NCBI RefSeq assembly: GCF_901933205.1
Contig: NC_044591.1
Span: forward strand, 2,453,501 to 2,517,500
Origin: Camarhynchus parvulus
Taxonomy: Eukaryota; Chordata; Aves; Passeriformes; Thraupidae
Length of the DNA: 64,000 nucleotides
Direction of reading: 5' to 3'
Below, in pieces: positions 21,534 through 29,945 of this stretch (positions within the stretch are counted from its first letter, which is position 1; every line of letters begins with the position of its first letter). Position numbers and translations under genes: made by a program. The notes under the pieces were generated by a model. That model worked only from the letters and a program-made list of their open reading frames with translations. It was not told the DNA's origin and did no database searches.

Positions 21534-21567
21534 TGCCCCATGTTGGGTGCCCGCATTCTCCACCACA
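21534..21567 (-). other. Primer-binding-site-like region of the element
   Basis: On the minus strand, TGGTGGAGAATGCGGGCA lies two bases inside the end segment, where a primer site beginning TGG is expected. Just downstream, GGCACCCAACATGGGGC resembles a decayed lysine-tRNA-type primer site (CpG to TpG changes), but it is offset by about 15 bases. Which one was used cannot be decided here. Confidence 0.5.
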
Positions 21568-21643
21568 TGTTGCAGCCCGTCTCCAGCAACTCCACTGCTA
21601 GCTGGGTCAGAGAGATTACTGGCAGTCGGACTCGTGCTGCAAT
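21568..21643 (+). repeat. 76-bp end segment, inverted copy of the LTR end at 20090-20166
   Basis: This segment matches 20090-20166 in inverted orientation at roughly 78 percent. The shared core CTGACCCAGCTAGCAGTG is identical. Where the 5' LTR should continue, no further LTR similarity is seen. Confidence 0.75.
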
Positions 21644-22369
21644 AGGAAGTAGGGCATGAACACCTGTTCAGACCACAGAGGAGAATCTGAGGTGTTAGTT
21701 TGAACCTGCAAAGCACTAAGTGATTTGGGACCAGTTAATTTTCTCCCCCAAATCACTGGTAAGATGAGCAGGGCCATGAGAACATAAGGACTCTGCTTGC
21801 AGCCCAGGGCCTTCAGCATCCCCTTCTCAGCACACCATGGTCTTAGCTCATTGATTTATGAGTCTTTTCCCTTAAAATGTAATTTTTGGGAGAAGTCCAT
21901 AATCCTAATCCCATCTACCAGAGCCCCTCTTTAACCTCAATGCCTCCCCACCCCACTGCAGGAGGGAGGACAGATAGGACATCTGCTAACAGAATTTTTA
22001 TCATTGGGTCATCTGGAGTTTTTATCTAAGATAGAAAAGATAAAGATATTACTGCCTTGTCCACACACTAGGATGCCTAACAGTGGCATGTTAGGCAAAA
22101 GGGAACAGTATGAGCATTAGAGAAAAAGCACTTGGATGGACATGAATTACATGATCTTCAACATTTAACATCTTTGCACTCAGCTTCCTGCTTTCTTGCA
22201 GATAACAGGACCAGTATAGCCTATCACCAGGGTACGAGCTTTAACAGCCAATGTACATACACCAATCTCAAAGCTCTGCCTCGCATGAAATCAGGCTTAG
22301 AGGAACTCCCACCTTGTACCAAATCACATCATAAGCAGATCCTGGGTGCAGGCTGAGCTGACATCTCAC

Positions 22370-22480
22370 TTCTTGAAGGCACCAATTCCTCTGGAGCTCA
22401 GCTTTTGTGGGAAGCAGGACTTCATGTCCACAGGCAGGCAGGACCCCAGCTGTCCTTCTGCATGGCACTGCCTTTGGTGG
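22370..22480 (-). CDS. Coding exon of the minus-strand gene
   Basis: A textbook acceptor (CTATTCTCTGTCTTTCCACAG) and a strong donor (CAAGAA|GTGAGA) bound 111 bases, a multiple of three, so phase is preserved whichever frame is used. Two frames are open: one begins PPKAVPCRRTAGVLPACG, the other HQRQCHAEGQLGSCLP. The neighbours favour phase 0 (the first). Splice signals are the main evidence. Confidence 0.6.
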
Positions 22481-23047
22481 CTGTGGAAAGACAGAGAATA
22501 GAAGAACAGAAGAGAGTAAAGATATCACCTCATCCCAGAGCTACAGAAGGCTGAACAACAATGTTGGTAGATACCAGAAACACGGGAGGGCTCTCCTGTG
22601 CAGCCAAGAGCTCCCTCAGGTTTTAGAGATGAAGTGCTATGAAACTTGTTTTTCAAGCGCCAGGAGAAGATCACAGATGGTTTTGACATCACCTCAATGC
22701 AGAGGTGTTATACTCCTCAGTACTTCTGAAGCAAGAGCACAGGGCTGGTGAGTCCTTCTCTGTAAGGCAGAAAAAACCATGCGGGCTGATAGCCCACCCT
22801 CCTGCCCCCCCTCCTCCCCCCCAACAAGACAGAGCTTCTTCAGGCACATCACTACCAAAGGCTGGCTGATCTGCAGCTCATCTTTCCGAATACCAGATCC
22901 ACCCCCTCCCCCATATACAGGGCCAACCACCTGTACTTCCAGTCGATCCGACATGCAGGCTCTGCTCTTCTCCCACACCATTTTAAACCACAAGGAACCA
23001 AGCTGCCATCAGCAGAGCTGCTGCTGGTCGTGGGAGAAGAGACAAAC

Positions 23048-23148
23048 CCGATTCTTTTGCCAGACTCCATGTAATAGCAGTTTTAGTCCACCCACTCCTT
23101 CCCCAGAGGATTTCAACTGGAAGTCCTTCAGCTGAGTCGAAACTGAGT
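23048..23148 (-). CDS. Possible coding exon of the minus-strand gene
   Basis: After AACCAGCAG the frame SVSTQLKDFQLKSSGEGVGG is open. With the incoming G from the donor at 25345 it keeps phase, and ending at a weak donor (CGG|GTTTGT) gives phase 0 for the exon at 22480. The frame continues to a TGA at about 23020 and then stays open again to 22694, which is odd. An overlapping alternative exon starting at 23181 (KSRSYYYLTSRLSFDSAEG) has the better acceptor. The call is tentative. Confidence 0.35.
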
Positions 23149-25344
23149 CTGCTGGTTAAATAATAATAGCTACGGCTCTTCCTACAAAATGATAAGCAGG
23201 AGAAATCGATGTCCTGGAAGAGACGTCTGCTCGCTTTGCCATGAACAGCCTCCTGCATGAAACTTATTGCTTGCACCGTGGCAAGCTGGAGGAAGCAGCA
23301 GCACCGTCTGCTCCTTCTATTCCTGGCAGGAATATAGAAGACATATTTGCTCATGAGAGCTCAAAACAGTGAAGCTCTAAGCAGCCTGCCAGCATGTCCC
23401 CTTCTTCATTACAGCAACTCAAGAGTACTGGAAAATGTGTCCTGAGTAATTAGCACAGACATATTTGTTTAAATACATTTTATTTCTTTATTTATAGGGA
23501 CCCAAACCATCCAGTACCATCAAAGAGAACAGGCATTTATAACAAGGGGTGTTGGCCAAGACCAGCCCCAAGGCATTTGCACCCTATTCAGAGGACCCAA
23601 GAGCCAGAGGGGACCACCATCAGCAATCTGATTGCTCATCCATCACTGCCTCACAGATTTCCAGGCTCAGTAACTTGGGTTTGACTAATGTCTCTCTTCC
23701 AGTAATGAGCCCATTCATGATAACTGTTTTTTAAGTGGAGTACCCTCCCCCATCACACAGTTAAATTTTGTGTGACTATGTCTCCCAGCCATCTTCTAGA
23801 TTACTTTTGGGAGATTTGGCTGGGGAACTGGGCAGAACTGGGAATCTCTCTCTGAGAGCAGGTAACTGATACTTCAGCAGCGATGAGTGCTGACAGAGCC
23901 TGCACTGTCTTCCTCTGCCAACACCACTGGTAGGAAAAAGCCAATTGTCACTTCAGCTTAAAGCTGCTTCTCTGACTTCTCCTGGGAGTCACCCCACTGG
24001 GGACTTCAAACTTAAGGCAAAACATGGCTTAAGCAGACTGTTCCTGGGTTGTCTCACACATTAGCCACATGAGAACTGCCCTCTTCCAAAATACCACTCA
24101 CTGGAGTCAGAAAGGGGACAAAGGAGACAGGACATTTGCCCAATCGAGCTGCACAACAGGCCTTGCAAAATTAATCCTTGGAGGGGACATCTTAAGCCTC
24201 ATTCCTGTCAGCTTTCCAGGGGAAGCACCAAGGTGGCTTAGGAGTTTTCCTTCCACTGACTTCTAATGAAACTGCAAGATCAATACATTTAAGCCAAATT
24301 TTCAACAGTGCCTACAATTTCTAAGGCTCTACTTGACAACATGGTGATAAATATCCCCTTGTCGCCCTTAAGCAACAGTTGTCATCTGCGACTGCTCTCA
24401 GGACACCCACTTCAGCAAAGATGACCCTTTTCCTTCTGAACCGCAGAAGTACTGGAGGTCCAGAACGTGTCTGCAGAAAACATCACCCTCTACTGTCCAG
24501 TTTCAGCTCTTTATGCCTTTTTTCCACTTTTTTCTGGGAGGTCCTCCCACACCTCCACAGTTTGAGGCTATCACGTTGTTTTCTTTAAACTACATTAGAA
24601 CAGGAAAAAGATCCCTCAATAGCAACGACCTTTCTTTCTTGGGGGAAGTTGAAGGAAGAATGAAAGAGGAAATTCTATCCACAAATGAAAAATGCGCCCA
24701 AATTAAATCACTTCTTTTCATTATTCATATAATTATTTGCATCTAGATCCAACAGACTCAAAAGCCATGCACATCACCAGGTTCATCAAAAGATAATTGA
24801 AATTTAGGACCAAGCACTTTAGCAATCAGACTCTACAGAGACAGGTGCTCCAAAGGTGCATGGATGAGACCATCCCTCCCTCACAGTTTCTGCTGCCACT
24901 TTACCCACATCTTCAGAACATCCATCACAAGGCACAGAAAGAATTGTAATGCCTCTAAAGTTTAAGCAAAAGGATTCTGTATATCCCTTGCTATATAATT
25001 AAGGACTTTTACAAGGTGTGGTCAACACAGCTGCTCTCATTAGTAACATAACAAAAGCTCTTCCTGTATCCATCTCAGTGGCTAGCTTGAGGATGTGTTC
25101 CATGCCTGAAATTCTCACCAGAGATGCACATGGAGTAGGCTTTTTGTAGTTTAAAAAAAAAAAGAAAAAAAAAAGGTTAAAAACCCAACCCCTATTGCCT
25201 CACTGCCAAATGATGAAGCTGTCCAAGCATAATAGTTCTGTGTGGCACAGACCCACAGCCTACTGCTCTGCTGCAGCCATGCAGAGACAGGGAACCTGCA
25301 GTGCTCACATGGATAATGAAGCTATATAAAATCATCTTGCACAC

Positions 25345-25391
25345 CTGGTGCAAAACTATAAGGCAGGGAGTCGTATGCAAGATCTAAAAAG
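25345..25391 (-). CDS. Small coding exon of the minus-strand gene
   Basis: A very strong acceptor (TTCCCTGCCTTCTTAATTTTAG) precedes 47 bases: 1 plus 15 codons (FLDLAYDSLPYSFAP) plus 1. The phase of 2 in matches the donor at 26068, and the exit is phase 1. The donor is CCAG|GTGTGC. A poly(A)-rich tract at 25151-25173 lies in the next intron. Confidence 0.55.
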
Positions 25392-26067
25392 CTAAAATTA
25401 AGAAGGCAGGGAAAAAAAGTTGACAGAAAGAGATAAGCAAAATGGAAGTATCCAGCTTTTCTGTCCCTACTTAATGCCACTTCTGTTGGAGCTGATCAGA
25501 GGGGCTGACAGGAGCACTCCCACAACCCTCCTGTTCCCCACACTCAGCTCTCTGCTTGGGAAGCTAAAATCCAAAGTGGTCATTGCAGGAGAGCGGTTGC
25601 CAGCCCAGGAAGGGTCCCTGCCCGGTGAGAAGAGCTCACCACATCCCAGTCCATTTGCACTCAATCAAAGGCTCATTTCACAATCCTTGCGGAAATCAGT
25701 GAACGAAGTAGGATAGAAAGCTAGGATACATCTCTTGTGTTGCTCAGGCCTGCAGTCCCTTGGGCATGACAGTGGCCTCTGAGTGAGGGGACAATGTTCT
25801 ATTTTTAGCTCTGAGGAGTTAACAGCAGAGACAGCCTTAAATCACGATCTGAATACTTTCTGCGGCTGTTTACCAGTTTCCTGTTTTCTTGTTACCAAGA
25901 TGATGATCTTACACTGAGGGTTATTGGAAAGCCAGAAAATCAAGGACTGCAATTCAATTTTCTCACCTCTCCCACAAAAAGTAATTCAGCCTTTGAAGTG
26001 CTGAAAGAGGCTGAGGGGTCATTACTTGTCTCTGGGGTGCTCCAAAGGGGCAGAGCAGGCAGCTCAC

Positions 26068-26126
26068 CCAGAGGATAATGTGAAATCCAGCACAAGGAAC
26101 CAGGGCACACCAATTTGTTTTTCAAT
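26068..26126 (-). CDS. Coding exon of the minus-strand gene beside an inverted repeat
   Basis: The 59 bases from ATT to a strong donor (TCTGG|GTGAGC) read IEKQIGVPWFLVLDFTLSS, phase 0 in and 2 out, fitting both neighbours. An in-frame TAG immediately upstream forces the start at the AAAATAG acceptor. Another frame here is open to a second donor (GAGAG|GTGAGA near 25970), so an alternative longer exon is possible. The acceptor lies inside one arm of the inverted repeat at 26119-26302. Confidence 0.58.
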
Positions 26127-26302
26127 CTATTTTGATGCAGTTCAGAGCATCAGTGCAGACTAATAACAGAGGAAAATAAGCAACACTTTGACTAAATTCA
26201 GCACTCCACAGTCAGAAAGCAGCAGAATATACCACTCAAACCCCATACATTTTGGCTGTCTGTCTGCACTGATGCTCTGAATAGAAATAAAATAGATCAA
26301 AA
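26119..26302. repeat. Inverted repeat, about 42-bp arms, 101-base spacer
   Basis: TTCAGAGCATCAGTGCAGAC (26141-26160) is matched perfectly by its reverse complement at 26262-26281. Similarity extends outward through CTATTTT-type sequence to about 26119 and 26302 with some mismatches. The left arm contains the acceptor and the first bases of the exon at 26068-26126. Confidence 0.85.
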
Positions 26303-26807
26303 ACCAAACAGCTCTGCTACAACTCTTAAAGGCAAGTTTTCTTCAAACCAAGAGCTGCCCCAAAAAGCAAGCAAAATCATGCAGTGGGAAACCTGCACAA
26401 ATCCAAAGAAACAGCCAGTTTGCTCCAGTCACTGCTCAGCCATGGAACACCGCGCCCAAGAACACCAAAAGTGCGTCCTCAAAAAACAAAAGCTGGGCAT
26501 CTGAACTGCTTTTTGTAAGGTAGGTTTACATCACAGATGACGGTGTGTTGCAATTGCTTAGTGACTTATTAAGGAAAACAAAGTTTTTGACCAGTTTTTT
26601 GTGACCCATTTTGCATCAGCAGAAGTACAGGAGCCATTTGTCCCCACAGCCAAGGGCAGACATGGCTCTCTACCGCCCCTAAAGTGCCTTGATGCAAAGG
26701 CCTTTAAAATTATACTTCTCAGGCATGGTTGCCCCAAAATGGATCTGATTCCCTCAGGCTTCTCAGTAAGTACAAAGAATTACTGGGAGCTGAGTCTATC
26801 AAGATAC

Positions 26808-27002
26808 CTGGACTTCCACCACTGCCACCTCCTGCATCAGGCTGTCAGAGAGGCACCTCCTCAGCCCCAAAACTCCACTAAGACTAAAGGACTTTAAACA
26901 GCTCTTCAAACATGAGTGCAGCTGCTCCAAAACAGCAGAGGAAGATGTAGCATTGTGAAAGCCAAGTAGGGTTTGCCCCCAAAGCCAACATGCCTCCTCC
27001 AT
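26808..27002 (-). CDS. Coding exon of the minus-strand gene
   Basis: The 195 bases (65 codons, phase 0 to 0) run from an acceptor CATGAG to a donor GTCCAG|GTATCT. The peptide begins MEEACWLWGQTLLGFHNATS and includes EQLHSCLKSCLKSFSL and LRRCLSDSLMQEV. It has a clear coding look: leucine-rich, helical, with several cysteines. The 5' edge could lie slightly upstream at one of several AG sites, but the site used here keeps phase with 27178. Confidence 0.62.
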
Positions 27003-27177
27003 CTCATGGAATAATTTTATAACTGCTGAGCTGATTTTTGAGGGACAACATGGACATTTTGGGCACCTTCTTTAAGTGGTATGTCCAGGCAGTTACAATA
27101 CAGTGGAAAGAGAGAAAACAAGAGTGAATAAGTAGGGCACAGAGGCTGGGAAAGGACCTCTCTGCTCTGGTGCATAC

Positions 27178-27309
27178 TTCAACAGGTTGCTCCTGCACCA
27201 TCCTGTCTTTGAACCAGGGTATAAACTCAAATTCCTCCTCCAACACAAGACACTTGGCATATCTTAACCAGAACCCTGCAGAACCCTTCTGCCTTCTGCT
27301 ATGTCTAGC
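27178..27309 (-). CDS. Coding exon of the minus-strand gene
   Basis: The acceptor CACACCTGATTTATAG opens 44 codons (132 bases, phase 0 to 0): ARHSRRQKGSAGFWLRYAKC, then LVLEEEFEFIPWFKDRMVQE, ending QPVE before the donor GAA|GTATGC. A stop lies just upstream of the acceptor in this frame, which supports the boundary. The intron to the previous exon is about 146 bases, short but normal for birds. Confidence 0.65.
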
Positions 27310-27455
27310 CTATAAATCAGGTGTGTCAGCCTTCCTGACCAGCACAGTAGAGGAAACTGCCCCCAAGCCTCACCTCACTGCAGCTTCTCCCTCTGCACGG
27401 AGCAGGTGGGTCCTGGTCAGGACCCCCCACAGCACCTGTCTGTAACATATCTCAC

Positions 27456-27709
27456 CTGGCCTGAGGACAGGGACAGCCCTGAGGCTCTCTTCTCCCTGCT
27501 CCCCTGCAGCAGCTCAATCGAGCTGGAGATCACAGAGGAAACCAAATGAGACTCCTCATTTTTTTGGTCTAGTGAAAAAAAAACCTGTTCCTTTGTCTCT
27601 TGATAGGTCAGTCTTGATGGATCATGAAAAACAGATGTGATCAGTGGTCCAAAGCAAGGAGAGGAATCTACTGTGACCAAAGGACAAGATAAACTCCTTC
27701 CATTCATAC
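27456..27709 (-). CDS. Coding exon of the minus-strand gene
   Basis: The 254 bases are 2 plus 84 codons, ending at a near-consensus donor (GGCCAG|GTGAGA). The peptide starts MNGRSLSCPLVTVDSSPCFG and contains FHDPSRLTYQETKEQVFFSL and a serine-rich helix (SSVISSSIELLQGS). The acceptor used is TTTTAAAG; an alternative 14 bases upstream (CCTCCAG) would change the incoming phase. Only one frame is open across the whole exon. Confidence 0.68.
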
Positions 27710-27782
27710 CTTTAAAAGACTTCCTGGAGGGTCACACCTGCCTAAGCAGGGGCACAACCCTAATGTACAGGTAATATAACAC

Positions 27783-27823
27783 CTTTGGAGGGTAACGGAA
27801 CCCAGCAGACAGGCTTTGGCTCA
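27783..27823 (-). CDS. Small coding exon of the minus-strand gene
   Basis: A strong acceptor (AAATTTTGTCTCTACCAG) and donor CAAAG|GTGTTA bound 41 bases. In the frame that fits the next exon it reads EPKPVCWVPLPSK, phase 2 in and 1 out. The following intron would be only 73 bases. It does not join directly to the proposed exon 1 (phase 0), so a further 5' exon or a different start is needed. Confidence 0.42.
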
Positions 27824-28009
27824 CTGGTAGAGACAAAATTTCAGAGGAAACATGTTTTATGTGTAGGTTTCAAAAGGAAAGGCCCCTGCCACAAGGCAAC
27901 GATGACAGACGAGGCATGGGGAGTGTTTAAAATGAGAAGGACGGCGTTTTATGGGCACTCGAGGAGCTCCTACAAGGCTGACTTCGATTTAATATGGGTG
28001 GAGTGTGGG

Positions 28010-28470
28010 GGTCCCCGCACCCGGCCAGGTTGAAGACACAGGCATCCTTCGGCACCCCTCAACCTCCTGAGAGGCTTCGTAGGGGCTGGTCCCTCTCTGC
28101 CGGGTGGGGGAGCCACCCACCCGTCCCGTCCCCCGGCTCCCCGGCACGAGGCGAAGTGCCCCATCCCCTCCGCGGGTCGGGCACCGAGGCGGGGTAGCGA
28201 GGGGTGGCTGGAGCCGGGACAGCCAGGCGGCGTCAGGGGGGAGCCGAGCCGCCCCGACCCCCTGGTGCCGAGCGGGCCTGGCCGGCTCCGCCATGGTTTT
28301 ACCTTTACTGGGCACGGCGCGGCGGCCATGGCGCGGCGGACATGGCGCGGCGGCGGCGGCAGCGGGAACAATAAAGCTTCAACAACAGCCGTCCCTGTCC
28401 AGCCCGCTCCCCCCTCACGGCGCCGCCATCTTAGGGCCGCGGCAGCGCCTCTCGCCGCCTCCGTCCTGCT
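28010..28470 (-). promoter_or_regulatory. CpG island, probable promoter of the minus-strand gene
   Basis: Dense CpG and GC content with no TATA box, ending sharply near 28470. On the minus strand it contains AAGATGGCGGC at 28432-28422, a YY1-type site usually found just downstream of transcription starts, about 90 bases before the candidate start codon. Transcription probably starts near 28440-28470. Activity in the plus direction is possible, but no plus-strand exon was found. Confidence 0.72.
28303..28329 (-). CDS. Candidate first coding exon of the minus-strand gene
   Basis: An ATG in good context (GCGCCATGG) is followed by nine codons (MAAAPCPVK) and a donor AAAG|GTAAAA. An upstream ATG 14 bases earlier opens a 12-codon frame that ends in TAA at the donor and overlaps this one. 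The short MAAA start is common for vertebrate proteins with CpG-island promoters. It is not in phase with the exon at 27823, so an intermediate exon is missing or the start is elsewhere. Confidence 0.42.
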
Positions 28471-28532
28471 GCCTTCCAGTCGGATTTTATGTCCCCTGGC
28501 TGAATTTTCTCATCTTTTGTAAACGTAACTGA

Positions 28533-28821
28533 TGTAGTCAGATAGCTTCTACAACAGAAGGTGCTTAATGAAGAATATAGCTCTTTGTTTCGAGCATTGC
28601 GCAAGGTCACACCACCGAAATTAAATATGCATTAGGTAGGCGGAGAATATGTGTTAGGGAGGTTTGTGTGAATGTTATTGCATAAAAGATACGGCTTTTC
28701 ACCCGTTGGTATACGTGATTTGTGGAAGCCTCCACCTTACACCATGTGCAGATTAAACGATGTCTCCTTTCTGAACTAGACGTTGTGTCTGTGTTTTGGG
28801 AGCTCCTTAAACCGGTAACAC
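28533..28821 (+). mobile_element. Possible short LTR beside the CpG island
   Basis: It begins TGTAGTCAGATAGC and ends CCGGTAACA, with a TATA-like GCATAAAAGATAC near 28680 and ATTAAA near 28753 in the right order. The flanks CTGA and CTGG match at three of four positions, so a target duplication is doubtful. An ordinary promoter-proximal sequence is the alternative. Confidence 0.4.
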
Positions 28822-28900
28822 TGGCACCCCGTCCCCGGGCAGCCCTGAGGGACCCACCGGCTAAGGTGACTGCTGTCGCACCCCCACCTCGTGCCCGCAC

Positions 28901-29055
28901 GACTCTGGAAGGGGCTGCCCAAGGAGGCGGTGGAGTCACTGTTTCTGGAGCTATTTAAGGAAACACTGGACATCGTGCTTAGTGTCATGGTCTAGTTGAC
29001 AAGGTGGTGTTAGATCATAGGTTGGACTCGGTCTCTGAAGCATGTGATTCTGTAA
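28901..29055 (+). mobile_element. CR1 3' fragment, plus strand
   Basis: GGGGCTGCCCAAGGAGGCGG, CATGGTCTAGTTGACAAGG and a terminal GTGATTCTGT give a degenerate CR1 3' end in the plus orientation. Confidence 0.85.
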
Positions 29056-29701
29056 TAAAACATCACCTTCCTATGTTAGAGCGGAGGTTCATTCCCTGAG
29101 GGAGGTGGTAGTCGTGGCCGGGCGCAGGCTGTGGCAAGCAGCCAGCAGTGAGGGGCGTGTGGGGCTGAGGTGGCAGGAGACATGTCTACCTCAGGGTCAC
29201 CTGCCCTTGGCCTGGGCCAAAGGAATGCTTGGGCAGTGCTGGACCTTCCAGCGCACACTCTGGGTGTACTTTGGGGTGCTGGCTGTAGGACATGGGGAAG
29301 GTGGACACAGCCCTGGCTGTTGGTCCTGATCTGCTTTATTACCTGCTTGCCCAGTTTCCAGCCTTTGGCTCCTTCTGCATGCTGCAGGCACAGCTCCCTG
29401 TGCCTTCCTGGCAGCATCTCACCACGGTGTGCTGGGGAGGACACCTGAGGCACCAGGGTCACCTGGGGCAGCAGGTCTAGAATTGGGGTGCTGAAGGGTG
29501 TGTGTGTCACAAGCCGGGACCCTGGGGTGTGTAGCTGCCCCTAGGATATGCAGATAGCTAAGAAGCTCCCCGATGTTGAATGCTTGCCCATGTTTTGTGC
29601 ATGTCAGCCGTGTGTCAGTCTGTGTGCAACAGGATGCAGGGTAGGACCAGGCTGTTCTCATAGCCCATGTGCTGGCATCCTGCTCTTGGGGCAGGGGTGA
29701 C
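29056..29701. other. No supported gene
   Basis: Moderately GC-rich, with open frames on both strands but no exon signals I trust. It could contain 5' regulatory sequence because it flanks the CpG island. Confidence 0.4.
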
Positions 29702-29945
29702 AAGACCCTGATCCATATTTCTGTCATAGCAGGGATGCTCCTTGTTCCTTCCCAAGACCCCAGTCTATATTTCTGCCATAGCAGGGGTGCCCCTTGTTCC
29801 TCCCCAAGACCCTGGCCTGTATTTCTGCCATGGCAGAGGTACTCCTTGTTCCTCTCTGAGACCCCTGTCTGTATTTCTGCCGTTGCAGGAGAGCTTCTTC
29901 CTCCTCCCGGAGACCTCACGGTGTTTCTGTTCCCTGTCCCTCTGT
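29702..29945. repeat. 52-bp minisatellite, about 4.5 copies
   Basis: Units start at 29702, 29754, 29806, 29858 and 29910, exactly 52 bases apart, each with AAGACCC- or GAGACCC-type starts and TATTTCTGCCATAGCAG in the middle. Copies differ by several substitutions. A 184-codon frame on the minus strand (29973-29419) crosses it and is probably incidental. Confidence 0.92.

Larger units (their letters stand above)
9781..28329 (-). other. Multi-exon minus-strand gene, unidentified (gene span)
   Basis: This is the span from a candidate start codon in the CpG island (28329) to the stop at 9781-9783. Exons were called from acceptor tracts, GT donors and, above all, agreement of codon phase between neighbours. 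At the 3' end, seven exons (17622 to 9781) join in phase, and a further exon at 18011-18260 feeds them. At the 5' end, six exons (27823 to 25345) join in phase. Four joins are unresolved or weak: exon 1 to 27823, 25345 to 23148, 23148 to 22480, and 18915 to 18260. The product would be about 800-900 residues. Three LTR elements lie in introns, two antisense to the gene. I do not recognise the protein. Confidence 0.7.

Noticed and set aside
23178..23360. Frame with FLQLATVQAISFMQEAV upstream of the 23181 acceptor
   Set aside because: It looks coding-like but would need an intron of fewer than 50 bases to join the next segment, so I did not call it.
24330..24470. Possible minus-strand exon starting at 24470 after TTTTCTGCAG
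   Set aside because: The acceptor is good and two frames are open, but no donor gives a consistent phase; left out of the annotation.
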